A stretch of DNA of 64,000 nt from NCBI GenBank assembly GCA_013112555.1, contig JABFGK010000001.1, positions 496,001-560,000 on the forward strand, written 5' to 3'. A model generated the notes under the pieces. That model searched no databases, was not told the DNA's origin, and worked only from the letters and a program-made list of their open reading frames with translations. Origin of the DNA: Planctomycetota bacterium. GTDB taxonomy: Bacteria; Planctomycetota; Phycisphaerae; Phycisphaerales; UBA5793. Shown piece by piece: positions 33,355-41,829 of this stretch (the first letter of the stretch is position 1; each line of letters starts with the position of its first letter). Made by a program: the position numbers and the translations under genes.

Positions 33355-33371
33355 GACCGAAAGGTTTATAA
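33355..33371 (+). promoter_or_regulatory. BRE/TATA-like promoter
   Basis: GACCGAAAGGTTTATAAAC has a CCGAAAG element followed by the palindromic GGTTTATAAACC. This is close to archaeal BRE/TATA consensus. It lies 55-70 bp upstream of ATG 33425; AAGGAG occurs at 33396-33401. Confidence 0.5.
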
Positions 33372-33424
33372 ACCAGGCTGCATTCACCACTTTCAAGGAG
33401 AGACGACCTCCCCCCTCAAAGCAG

Positions 33425-34090
33425 ATGATCAGCATGACGACCTTTACGATGGATACACGCACACTCACACCCTACGAACTGGCCCTTCGACCGGGTCAGT
33501 ATGTCCCGTACGACGTGATCAGCCGTGGCTATCGACGGTACGGACATCCGTCCTATCCGGCATCCCAACCAGAGCCCTACGAGATCTACGACATGACTTC
33601 TTCCCAGCGGACTCCGGGAGCGTCTGGAACACCTGACGGACCGCAAACCGTGGAACAGCTGATCACCCATGGAGGGGGGTACTTGTCCCGATCTGAATCT
33701 GATCCTGCCACCGCTTTGATGCAGGACAAGGTCTCTACCGCCTGGATGGGGCTCGATGACATCATCCATCAGGTGAACCAGCGTTTTGACGTCTATCACC
33801 ACAATCTGCTCGAGATTGAGCACTCCAAGTGCGCTGCCTACAACGAACTCTACGAATGTACTTTTGAGCAAGGCGGCTGGCCCAATGAGCAGCAGCGGGA
33901 GATGCTGCAACGACGTCTGCATCTGCTCTATGCGGAGCAACGAGGAGAGCGAACCGCACTGTGGCGCGACGTATGGCGACTCCGACAGATGGTCCCTGAG
34001 ACCGCTGGCCAGTACCTGGCAGCGGCTCGGAAGTTTGCACTCTTGAATGACCCATCGTTCAATCTGGATCCCGGCGGTGATGGCCTGTGA
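33425..34090 (+). CDS. Partner protein of the second HerA-like ATPase
   Basis: A 221-residue protein; ATG 33425 or 33434 are both possible, and the ribosome site AAGGAG is far upstream. The first 90 residues are Tyr/Pro-rich (RPGQYVPYDVISRGYRRYGH). The rest is helical (MGLDDIIHQVNQRFDVYHHN, EQQREMLQRRLHLLYAEQRG). Its stop overlaps the ATPase start by 4 bp, so the two are made together and probably form a complex. There is no nuclease motif like that of NurA, the usual partner of archaeal HerA. Confidence 0.7.
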   Translation: MISMTTFTMDTRTLTPYELALRPGQYVPYDVISRGYRRYGHPSYPASQPEPYEIYDMTSSQRTPGASGTPDGPQTVEQLITHGGGYLSRSESDPATALMQDKVSTAWMGLDDIIHQVNQRFDVYHHNLLEIEHSKCAAYNELYECTFEQGGWPNEQQREMLQRRLHLLYAEQRGERTALWRDVWRLRQMVPETAGQYLAAARKFALLNDPSFNLDPGGDGL

Positions 34091-36240
34091 TGGAGCGGGT
34101 CCGGGAGCTCTGCCGGCGGCTCAAGCCGGTCATGGGTAAACGGATCGATGGCATCTACGCAGCGTATTTAGCCGAGGATGCCGATGGCCGTTCTGATATT
34201 GAACAGACACTGGAACTTCTGGCAGCAAGGCGTCTGCAACATGGCTATGAGCATGACCGTTCCCCGTTCCCGCCGCCTGACAAAGCGTTTGCCCAGTCGG
34301 GTGATATTGCCGTCGGGTCCGTGACCTACGGCGACCGCGATCTGTACCCGTTCACACTGCGAAGTGCGAGGCTCAAGGAGCACGTTCTGGTGGCCGGCCG
34401 GAGCGGGTCAGGCAAGACGAATCTGACGTTCATGCTCATGCTGGGCATGATGAAACGCGGCATTCGTATCCTGGCACTGGACTGGAAACGTGGCTATCGC
34501 GACCTGTTGTCCCTATGCCCAAAGCTGCGCGTCTATACCGTGGGAAGGGATATCTCACCACTGCGATTCAATCCACTCATTCCGCCACCGGGCTGCGAGC
34601 CAGGTGTGTGGATCAAGCTGATTGTGGATGTGATTGCCGGCGCCTATCTCGGCGGTGAAGGGGTCATTAGTCTGCTGGTCGCCGGTCTTGATCATCTGTA
34701 CCGCCAGGCCGGTGTTGGCACCACCGAGCAGACCCACTGGCCCAGTGTTGTGGAACTCCTGCAGTGGCTCCGGACCGTGAAACTCAAGGGCAGGGCGGCC
34801 ATGTGGCAGGCATCGGCAGAACGGATCCTGCTGGCATTGACATATGGCGAGTTCGGATCGGTGGTGGATACCCAGAATAATGCAGAGGTTCTGGAACTAC
34901 TGGGTCATGATGTGGTCCTGGAGATGGACGGATTGTCTGGCTCGTCTGACCGTGTCATGTTCTCTGAAGCCCTCACGATGTACCTGTACCGCTATCGATT
35001 ATCACAGGGCCCCAGATCGAAACTGACCAACATGATCGTGCTGGAAGAAGCCCACAATCTGTTGCTGGCTAAGCAGGCCGGCGCCAAGGAGTCCGTGTTG
35101 GAGAGTTCGATCAGAATGATCCGCCAGTACGGCATGGGGTACGTGTTCGTGGACCAGTCTGCGTCATTGTTGAGCAAGGTGGCGTTTGCCAACTCGTACT
35201 GCACCATGGCCCTGAGCCAGAAACTGCAGGCTGATGTGCGGGCCATATCCGGGGCCATGAACCTGACCGATGAGCAGAAGCAGGCGCTCAACACGCTTCC
35301 GATCGGGACAGCTGTGGTTCGTCTGGCAGACCAGTTCCCGGAACCGTTCCTGATCCGAACCGTCCGATGCCCCATCAAAGAGGGCTCTGTCACAGATGAA
35401 ATGGTCCACCAGGCAATGGCCGGTTGTTCCACTGATTCCAGCCAGAATAGGGCTGCAGAGAGTCAACCAGAAGGGATTCCGGCAGTTCCGCTGTCAGATA
35501 GAAATACAAAGCAAGTATCGACGAAGAATCCCCACCCACCATCCCCCATAGGAAATGTGCATAATCGATTATCGGAATCGGAATCAAAGAGACGATCGAA
35601 ACAGACTCAGATCGATCCATCATCACATTCACCACCACCAGGATCCGAACAACACGAGATGACATCGGACGAGATCCGGTTCCTGGCCGATGTCGCCGCT
35701 CAACCACTCTCCACCACCGTGTCTCGTTATCAACGATTACACCTGTCGCGCCGACGCGGCAATGCCATTCGACAGCAACTGACCAAATCCGGGATCATCA
35801 AACCGGTCCCCATCGCCACCCGATGCGGCCAGATCATGCTGTTCCAGTTGACAGACTTCGGTCGAACTGTCTGCCGACACAAGGACATTGACCCCGGCTC
35901 TGATCCTCAGCAGAGCCTGGAGCACCTGTTCTGGATCCGCAAGGCCGCGGAGTTCTTCGAGGGCCGTGGGTACGAGGTGACACGAGAGTACGCTGTCGAT
36001 GGGAATGGCATCGTTGACCTGCTGGCCACCCGCGCCGGTGAGCGCATCGCCGTCGAGATCGAGACCGGGAAGTCAGATGTGCGGGAGAACATCACCAAAC
36101 TCCAGGGCTCTGATTTCGATCGGCTGGTCGTTCTGGCGACCTCGCCCTCGGCGACGGCTGTGTGTCAGAGGGTTGTTAGCAAACTCAGGACCGTCAAAGG
36201 CCCCGAGATCGAGCTGTTGACGTGGTTGGATGTGGGGTGA
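34087..36240 (+). CDS. HerA-like ATPase with PD-(D/E)XK-like C-terminal domain
   Basis: A 717-residue P-loop ATPase. Walker A is GRSGSGKT (104-111) and Walker B MIVLEEAH (316-323); the downstream IRQYGMGYVFVDQSAS block is typical of HerA/VirB4-like motors. A Ser/Gln-rich linker (450-520) leads to a winged helix (540-610). The last 103 residues form a nuclease-like fold (FFEGRGYEVTREY, GIVDLLATRAGERIAVEIE) with D644 and E657/E659 but Glu where the Lys is expected. The domain order equals that of the ATPase at 10.9-13.0 kb, so the two loci are related. It may move or process DNA for a mobile element or defence locus. Confidence 0.85.
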   Translation: MMERVRELCRRLKPVMGKRIDGIYAAYLAEDADGRSDIEQTLELLAARRLQHGYEHDRSPFPPPDKAFAQSGDIAVGSVTYGDRDLYPFTLRSARLKEHVLVAGRSGSGKTNLTFMLMLGMMKRGIRILALDWKRGYRDLLSLCPKLRVYTVGRDISPLRFNPLIPPPGCEPGVWIKLIVDVIAGAYLGGEGVISLLVAGLDHLYRQAGVGTTEQTHWPSVVELLQWLRTVKLKGRAAMWQASAERILLALTYGEFGSVVDTQNNAEVLELLGHDVVLEMDGLSGSSDRVMFSEALTMYLYRYRLSQGPRSKLTNMIVLEEAHNLLLAKQAGAKESVLESSIRMIRQYGMGYVFVDQSASLLSKVAFANSYCTMALSQKLQADVRAISGAMNLTDEQKQALNTLPIGTAVVRLADQFPEPFLIRTVRCPIKEGSVTDEMVHQAMAGCSTDSSQNRAAESQPEGIPAVPLSDRNTKQVSTKNPHPPSPIGNVHNRLSESESKRRSKQTQIDPSSHSPPPGSEQHEMTSDEIRFLADVAAQPLSTTVSRYQRLHLSRRRGNAIRQQLTKSGIIKPVPIATRCGQIMLFQLTDFGRTVCRHKDIDPGSDPQQSLEHLFWIRKAAEFFEGRGYEVTREYAVDGNGIVDLLATRAGERIAVEIETGKSDVRENITKLQGSDFDRLVVLATSPSATAVCQRVVSKLRTVKGPEIELLTWLDVG

Positions 36241-36303
36241 GGGACAGATTGCACGGTGAAAAGAGCAGCAGTTATACGACAGAATATGATCTTTACTGGG
36301 TTG

Positions 36304-36347
36304 CCTGTTAACCACTGGGTTGCCGGTTCGAGTCCAACTGGGGGAGC
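36304..36347 (+). repeat. tRNA-Asn 3' fragment, possible attachment remnant
   Basis: CTGTTAA (anticodon loop, GTT) is followed by a variable region, GGTTCGAGTCC of the T-arm and GGGGGAG of an acceptor, in the right order for the 3' half of tRNA-Asn. The T-stem has mismatches and there is no 5' half. The 11-mer ACTGGGTTGCC is repeated at 36295 and 36314. It looks like a decayed att site or tRNA relic. Confidence 0.55.
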
Positions 36348-36942
36348 TTGCCCCGCCGCTACGAACTCGTGGCGGCGTTTTGGTTAACGGCAGGGGCTCT
36401 CTACCTGGCCTGCCTCAGGACTCGCACAAAGTCGTGTCACCACAAGGCTTTGCTACCGGTCCGGGTTTGGAGCCGCGCTCTCGGTTTTGAAATCAGATTC
36501 TCGGGGTACGAGGCGAACCCTACCGATTTGGCTCTTTGAGGTGGCCGAACCTCTCAAACTCTCTCGCTCTCTGGTTGACGGCCTCGTTGGGTTAACAGCA
36601 GGGATCGGCTCGGGGGTGCGAGATGAACCCTGCTCATGAACTGGCCAAAACCTCAGTCGATTCGGCTGTGGCTGCCTTCCATGCAGTGCGGTACATGACT
36701 GCGAATCTGCCGCTCCCGGATGCAGTTGTTCAGTCTGCATGTTGATCGGGAGTCTTCGGTGTCAGCAACCCGACATGACCCTCACCGGCCCGTTTGATTC
36801 ATTGCACATCGCGCCATTTCCATTCTCCGTTTGCGTAGGTTAACAGTAGCGGGCGACGGCCGTACACACGTACATCGTTCCGCTCCACACAACCAACCGT
36901 ACTACAGGCCCGATCACCATCGGGGGATGGAGCGTGCCAGGG
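36348..36942. other. Noncoding stretch with degenerate direct repeats
   Basis: About 595 bp with no convincing gene; the long minus-strand frame (36840-37871) is antisense to real genes. GGTTAACGGCAGGGGCTC (36382) recurs as GGTTAACAGCAGGGATCGG (36590), and TCGGGGTACGAGGCGAACCC (36501) as a similar block at 36610. GTTAAC occurs four times from 36307 to 36844. A short hairpin CGCCGC...GCGGCG lies at 36353-36376. Confidence 0.45.
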
Positions 36943-37236
36943 ATGTCTCTGCGCGACGATGATGAATACAACGACGATCCGACCGATTCGCGATGGATGA
37001 GTGACGAGGACATCCGAAGCGAAGTCGCCGCCATCCTGGCCCGAGGCCTGCTGCGCCTGCTACAGGCGACGGCACGAGCCGGTCCGGCACCCGATTGCCC
37101 TTCCCAGAACCCGCTCGAATCCTCGCCCACATGCCTTGACGTTGGCGAGCATGCCGACCCTGATCGTCCGACTCCCCTCTTTGCGGTTAGCGCTGCTGAG
37201 AGCGCCAGAGAGGAGGCAATGGAATGCATGATCTGA
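36943..37236 (+). CDS. Small acidic protein of the serine-recombinase cassette
   Basis: A 97-residue protein from ATG 36943 (MSLRDDDEYNDDPTDSRWMS). An acidic head is followed by a helix (DEDIRSEVAAILARGLLRLL) and a polar tail. Proteins of this type commonly precede DUF2924 and a large serine recombinase in planctomycete and proteobacterial genomes. Its stop overlaps the next frame. Its role is unknown; it may assist recombination or expression. Confidence 0.7.
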   Translation: MSLRDDDEYNDDPTDSRWMSDEDIRSEVAAILARGLLRLLQATARAGPAPDCPSQNPLESSPTCLDVGEHADPDRPTPLFAVSAAESAREEAMECMI

Positions 37237-37259
37237 TGAACGATCGGAGGTCGGACACG

Positions 37260-37822
37260 ATGACGAAGCAGAGCAGGAAGACAGGCAAGCCGCCGGACAT
37301 CACGCGCCTGCAGTGCGAGCTGCGTGACATGACGGTGCCGGAACTGAGACGGCGCTATGCGGAGGTGTTCGGTGAGGGGACCACCTCGCGGCACAAGCCG
37401 TTCCTGATCCGGCGGATCCTGTGGCGGGTGCAGGCCAATGCCGAAGGGGGCTGCCGGAGCGTGCGCGGCAGCGGGCACTGGAGATCGCCGACGATGCCGA
37501 CCTGAGAGTGCAGGCACCGGCATCGGGCTCGAGCGTGGCGTTGGCAATGACAGCGAACGGGAAGAACACGCATACCAGTACCAGGCATCTCTCAGCTCCG
37601 GTGGTCGATGAGCGCCTGCCGACGCCGGGGGCGGTTCTGACACGACGGTACCGGGGTCGCACGGTTCAGGTGCGGGTGTTGCCACACGGGTTCGACTACG
37701 ACGGCACCATCTACCGCTCATTGTCGGCGGTGGCCCGGGCGGTGACGGGTTCGCACTGGAACGGCTACCTGTTCTTCGGGCTCGCCACGCCGAAGGACAA
37801 TGGCAAGGAGGCCGGTACATGA
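37260..37822 (+). pseudogene. DUF2924 protein, frameshifted
   Basis: ATG 37260 with GGAGG upstream opens a DUF2924 frame (LRDMTVPELRRRYAEVFG, RHKPFLIRRILWRVQANAEGG) that leaves the family after codon 62. The continuation is in the -1 frame (GLPERARQRALEIADDADL, PTPGAVLTRRYRGRTVQVRV, YRSLSAVARAVTGSHWNG) to TGA 37822. The break is at a GGGGG run (37446-37450); one more G would restore a normal protein of about 188 residues. It may be a true mutation, a sequencing slip or a programmed -1 shift. DUF2924 proteins accompany the recombinase encoded next, overlapping it by 4 bp. Confidence 0.8.
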
Positions 37823-39426
37823 GCCAGAACCGTGACACTGCGGATGCTCGGACCCGTGTGCGGTGTGCCATCTACACGCGCAAGAGCACGGAGGAGGGAC
37901 TCGAGCAGGAGTTCAACTCGCTCGATGCCCAGCGTGAATCGGCCGAGAACTACATCGCCAGCCAGGTCGGAGAAGGCTGGGTGTGCCTGCCGGACCGCTA
38001 CGACGACGGCGGATTCACCGGCGGCAACATGGAGCGGCCTGCCCTCAAGCGACTCCTGACCGACATCGCTGCCGGGAAGATCGACTGCGTGGTGGTGTAC
38101 AAGGTGGACCGCCTGAGCCGCTCACTGCTCGACTTCTCCCGCATGATGGAGGTATTCGATAAGCACGGCATCTCGTTCGTGTCGGTGACCCAGTTGTTCA
38201 ATACGGCCAACTCGATGGGCCGGCTCATGCTCAACGTGCTGTTGTCGTTCGCGCAGTTCGAGCGTGAGATCATCTCGGAGCGGACTCGGGACAAGATTGC
38301 CGCCACGCGCAGGAAGGGCAAGTGGACCGGCGGGCACCCGGTCCTGGGCTATGACATCGATCGGACCTGCAATCGACTCGAAGTCAACGAGGACGAGGCG
38401 GCCCGGGTCCGGCAGATGTATGACCTGTATGTGGAGCACCAGGCGTTGCTGCCGGTGGTGCGCATCCTGAACGAGCGGGGCTGGCGCACCAAGCAGTGGG
38501 TGACGAAGAAAGGCCGGGAGCGTGGCGGCCGTGACTTCAACAAGTGCAGCCTGCGGAACCTGCTCACCAATGTCGTCTACCTCGGCAAGGTACGGCACAA
38601 GGCCAATGTCTACGAAGGGGAACATGAGGGGATCGTTGTTGAGAGCGTGTGGAAGCGGGTGCAGCAGATCCTTGCCCGTAACGGCAGGACGGGTGGTGCC
38701 TCGGTCCGCAACAAGTACGGGGCGCTGCTGAAGGGATTGTTGCTGTGCGTCCCCTGCGGCTGCTCGATGGGGCATACCTATACCTCGAAGCGGAAGGGGC
38801 CCAGTGGTGCTGCAAAGCGGTACCGGTACTACGTGTGCCTCAATGCGCAGAAACGGGGGTGGCACTCATGTCCGTCCAAGTCGGTCCCGGCGGCCGAAAT
38901 GGAGCGGTTCGTGGTGGAGCAGATCCGGGCTATTGGTCAGGACCCACTCCTGGTGGCAGCCACGGTCCAGCAGGCTCGGCAGCAGGCTGAGGAATCGATA
39001 CAGCGACTGGAGCAGGAACAGAAGGTATTGCGGCGTCAGGTCCAGAGCGATGAAGAACGACTTAACAAGGTTGCAGTCGAGTCGGGAGGGAGCGGGCAGG
39101 CTGTCAAGGCCACGGCACGCCTGGCGGACCTTCACGAGCAGATCCAGACCGGGCAACGGAGACTGACAGAAGTGAACGAGCAGCTGATTGCCGTTCGCAG
39201 CACGGCGGTCAATGAGATCGAGGCCGCTCGGGCATTGGCGGCCTTTGAGCCGGTGTGGGAGATGCTATCACCAGCCGAGCAGGCCCGCATCATTCACCTG
39301 CTGGTGGAGCGAATCGACTACGACGGGGCACAGGGCAAAGTGGCAGTCACGTTCCGACCCGCGGGGCTGAAGGCGCTGGCGGCCGAGCCCATTCCTGAAC
39401 CCTCCACAGAGGAGGCGGCGGCATGA
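37819..39426 (+). CDS. Large serine recombinase
   Basis: A 535-residue serine integrase. The catalytic domain has AIYTRKSTEEG with the nucleophile S23, EFNSLDAQRESA, YDDGGFTGGNMERPAL, VVVYKVDRLSRSL and FEREIISERTRDKI. The recombinase domain follows (GHPVLGYDI, NPLT-like LLTNVVYLGKVRHK), then a zinc ribbon (CVPCGCSM...YVCLNAQKRGWHSC) and a coiled coil (about 385-455). All key residues are present. Such enzymes insert elements at attB without host factors. It may mobilise this cassette alone or the adjoining satellite block. It overlaps both neighbours by 4 bp. Confidence 0.95.
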   Translation: MSQNRDTADARTRVRCAIYTRKSTEEGLEQEFNSLDAQRESAENYIASQVGEGWVCLPDRYDDGGFTGGNMERPALKRLLTDIAAGKIDCVVVYKVDRLSRSLLDFSRMMEVFDKHGISFVSVTQLFNTANSMGRLMLNVLLSFAQFEREIISERTRDKIAATRRKGKWTGGHPVLGYDIDRTCNRLEVNEDEAARVRQMYDLYVEHQALLPVVRILNERGWRTKQWVTKKGRERGGRDFNKCSLRNLLTNVVYLGKVRHKANVYEGEHEGIVVESVWKRVQQILARNGRTGGASVRNKYGALLKGLLLCVPCGCSMGHTYTSKRKGPSGAAKRYRYYVCLNAQKRGWHSCPSKSVPAAEMERFVVEQIRAIGQDPLLVAATVQQARQQAEESIQRLEQEQKVLRRQVQSDEERLNKVAVESGGSGQAVKATARLADLHEQIQTGQRRLTEVNEQLIAVRSTAVNEIEAARALAAFEPVWEMLSPAEQARIIHLLVERIDYDGAQGKVAVTFRPAGLKALAAEPIPEPSTEEAAA

Positions 39427-39848
39427 CACACGAATCCGCTTCATCCGTGACCATCGAGTTCGACGTGCACTTCCGGACGGGGCAGCGGGGCCGTAAGCGG
39501 GCCGCGGTGGGTAAATCGTCGTCGGTGCCCGAGGAGATTCCCGGTCGTCTGCCACGGATCACACGGCTCATGGCGCTGGCGATCCGCTTCGACCATCTGA
39601 TCACCACCGGTGAGATCGCCGACTACGCGGAGATCGCACGGTTGGGTCAGATCACCCGGGCCCGTGTGACGCAAGTGATGAACCTGCTGCACCTTGCGCC
39701 CGATATCCAGCAGGCGGTTCTGTCGCTGCCACGGGTCGATGAGGGCCGGGACCTCGTCACGGAGCGGGACTTGCGCCCCATCGTAGCGGTGGCGGACTGG
39801 GGGCAGCAGCGAATGATGTGGGAGCAGGTGGCGGGCCGTGTGTCTTGA
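39423..39848 (+). CDS. HTH protein of the serine-recombinase cassette
   Basis: A 141-residue protein. Residues 45-95 (RITRLMALAIRFDHLITTG, DYAEIARLGQITRARVTQVM) contain a clear helix-turn-helix like that of ParB-family proteins. The N-terminus is basic (TGQRGRKRAAVG). The gene always follows large serine recombinases in this cassette type; it probably acts as a regulator or recombination directionality factor. The start overlaps the recombinase stop by 4 bp. Confidence 0.82.
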   Translation: MTHESASSVTIEFDVHFRTGQRGRKRAAVGKSSSVPEEIPGRLPRITRLMALAIRFDHLITTGEIADYAEIARLGQITRARVTQVMNLLHLAPDIQQAVLSLPRVDEGRDLVTERDLRPIVAVADWGQQRMMWEQVAGRVS

Positions 39849-40000
39849 CGGCTCTGAATCCAGATTATCAACCAGAGTAGAATCACACACTTATCAGAGT
39901 CGGATCAGGCGCTTCTGCAGACGCGCCGTGCTGTCGTTCTCCTGCGCGTGTCTGTTGGGGGCGTGTATGTCGCTCATCTTCAACGCGAGGAGAGCTGCAG

Positions 40001-40732
40001 ATGGCGCGCAAGAAAAAGGCCCGGAAAAAGAAGAAGACTGCCTCGGCCTACCCTGGAATCTACCGGGATACGAAGGTCACCAAAGAGGTCCAGTCGCGCG
40101 AGGATTTCCAAGAGTACCAGAACAAAGCACATGACATGTTTAATCTGGACAGGCACATCGCCGAGGCCGAGTCGGTCGCCGGTAGGATCCTGGATGAGTA
40201 TCTCGAATCAGCCCCTCTGCCTCCGGAGGCCGACACTTCACAGCCACCTGAGGTTCAGAAGTTCCAAAGCAAGAAGCGACGCGAGTACCCGACGCACATC
40301 CGCAACGGTCTTGAGAAGCTGCCCGAAGATGCGCCGTCAAGGGTCAAAGACGCACACTCGCTGATTCTTGAGATTCGGCATCAGCTCCGCCCCGCAATCG
40401 AGAAAGGCAACGTCGGTACGGCCTGTGCCTGCTGTTATCGGATCGGCCGGATCGCAGAGCGAATGAACGTGAGGCCGTTCGAGGAGAATGTCAGGCGGGA
40501 TCGGAAGGCGAAGGCTGATCGGGAGAGGGCCTTTCAGAAGAAGCACGGGACTGCTGACAGGCGTGAAGAGCGAAACGTAAATTGGCGACGTCTGATCATC
40601 GATCGCATGAGTACCACAGGCTGCACGTACAATGCTGCCGTCAATTGGCTTGATCATAAAAAATTGGGCCGCCGGGGTACGATTCTCCACAATGTCCCCA
40701 AGTCCACGATAGACCTGAAGCCTGCAGAGTGA
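40001..40732 (+). CDS. Lys-rich protein of unknown function
   Basis: A 243-residue protein that begins with a very basic tract (MARKKKARKKKKTASAYPG). The middle is acidic and helical. Residues 125-155 (CCYRIGRIAERMNVRPFEEN) and a C-terminal DNA-binding-like segment (MSTTGCTYNAAVNWLDHKK) suggest nucleic acid contact. Some phage and satellite genomes carry similar-sized genes before their replication module, but no family was recognised. A perfect palindrome overlaps the stop codon. Confidence 0.65.
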   Translation: MARKKKARKKKKTASAYPGIYRDTKVTKEVQSREDFQEYQNKAHDMFNLDRHIAEAESVAGRILDEYLESAPLPPEADTSQPPEVQKFQSKKRREYPTHIRNGLEKLPEDAPSRVKDAHSLILEIRHQLRPAIEKGNVGTACACCYRIGRIAERMNVRPFEENVRRDRKAKADRERAFQKKHGTADRREERNVNWRRLIIDRMSTTGCTYNAAVNWLDHKKLGRRGTILHNVPKSTIDLKPAE

Positions 40733-40751
40733 TTAAGTCGGCGACTTAATC
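40731..40751. promoter_or_regulatory. Perfect 21-bp palindrome
   Basis: GATTAAGTC-GGC-GACTTAATC is a perfect 9-bp inverted repeat overlapping the stop codon of the 40001 gene. No T-run follows. It could be an operator for the downstream sigma-like gene or a hairpin ending the upstream message. Confidence 0.5.
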
Positions 40752-40886
40752 ATCCTGCAAGCTGTTTTGCCGTCAATACCGTGTCCAAACCGGGGGCGCC
40801 ACTTTCCATGCAGCAATTTCGGGCTATACGAGTTAATGTGCTCGAGTCGTTCGAGCACCACACTTCGCACTGGCCTGGAATTACGG

Positions 40887-41450
40887 ATGGGCACGGAACA
40901 GATGATCATGCATGAACTCCCGGACGATGCCTTAATACGAGTGATCAACGACGTCATCAGGCAGCGCATTCGCCGCTTTCCACCTGGGTGGGACGCCGAA
41001 GATATGAGCCAGGAAGTACTGGCAGAGATCATCCGGGCCTGGCCGCGATACGACCCATCCCGCGGCACACCGGCCTCTTTTTGCCACAGGGTGGCTCACT
41101 CCAAACTGATTTCCATCGCCAGAAAGTGGCACGCCCAGAAGCGCCGCCCGCCGCAAGCAATCGTCAGCCTCGACGAGTACGTCGGCGATTCGGACGGCAG
41201 GCAGTGTCCTCTCCGTGAGACGGTGCCTGCACGTCCGCATGGTCGCGATCGTGACCTGGAATACGACGTACACGATCTCATTGGGGATCTCCCACCATCG
41301 AGTCAGCGTCTTGCTAACGACCTCATGAACGGGAAGTCGCGCCATGCGAGCCGACAACGGGCCGAGATTAGTCGTGATCAGTTGGTCATTGATGAGGACG
41401 AATTGCGTACCGCTTTCATCGCGCGCGGATTCAACGAAATTACCGACTGA
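40887..41450 (+). CDS. Sigma-70-family-like factor
   Basis: About 187 residues from ATG 40887; the next ATGs (40902, 40908) are also possible. Residues 25-85 have a region-2 pattern (DAEDMSQEVLAEIIRAWPRY, TPASFCHRVAHSKLISIARK) like ECF and phage sigma factors. The second half keeps a region-4-like HTH only loosely (ASRQRAEISRDQLVIDEDEL). It opens the satellite replication module and may direct transcription of late or packaging genes. Whether region 4 binds DNA is doubtful. Confidence 0.75.
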   Translation: MGTEQMIMHELPDDALIRVINDVIRQRIRRFPPGWDAEDMSQEVLAEIIRAWPRYDPSRGTPASFCHRVAHSKLISIARKWHAQKRRPPQAIVSLDEYVGDSDGRQCPLRETVPARPHGRDRDLEYDVHDLIGDLPPSSQRLANDLMNGKSRHASRQRAEISRDQLVIDEDELRTAFIARGFNEITD

Positions 41451-41529
41451 TCGCGCCAACACGAGATGCGTTTTGCGTAGTTATCTAGTAGGGGAGTGTT
41501 TTACAACCTACTTCGGGGGGTCATTCACC

Positions 41530-41829
41530 ATGATTCGAGACGTCTATCGCTACTCCTTTGATGACACCGTATGCATGACCGATGTCGACGCTTTACTGAC
41601 CTTGGCTCTTGGGGCCATCGAGGGGCTGTACGGCGTGGCCCGGCTGCGGCTCGACGTCCATTACCATATGGAGCACGAGAAGCGAATCGCGGTCATCGAT
41701 GCCACGAGCCCGGTTGGATTGGCGTTGAATCAGATCTTCGTCGGCCACCTGCAGCGGGAGTTTGGGGATCGCCGCTTCACCGTCAGCAGAAAGGAACGGC
41801 CGGTGGCGGTGAGGGGTGGTGACTCATGA
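41530..41829 (+). CDS. Small hypothetical protein before the prim-pol
   Basis: A 99-residue protein from ATG 41530. The sequence (MIRDVYRYSFDDTVCMTDVD, LRLDVHYHMEHEKRIAVI, ATSPVGLALNQIFVGHLQRE) has beta-alpha-beta character. It is encoded just upstream of the prim-pol and overlaps it by 4 bp, so it likely belongs to the replication module. Phage genomes of planctomycetes often keep such a gene here. Function unknown. Confidence 0.72.
   Translation: MIRDVYRYSFDDTVCMTDVDALLTLALGAIEGLYGVARLRLDVHYHMEHEKRIAVIDATSPVGLALNQIFVGHLQREFGDRRFTVSRKERPVAVRGGDS

Noticed and set aside
36304..36347. Complete functional tRNA-Asn
   Set aside because: No 5' half can pair with the acceptor or complete the D-arm, and the T-stem is mismatched.
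36840..37871. 343-residue minus-strand frame
   Set aside because: Arg/Pro/Ser-rich, antisense to the conserved DUF2924 and acidic-protein genes, no ribosome site.
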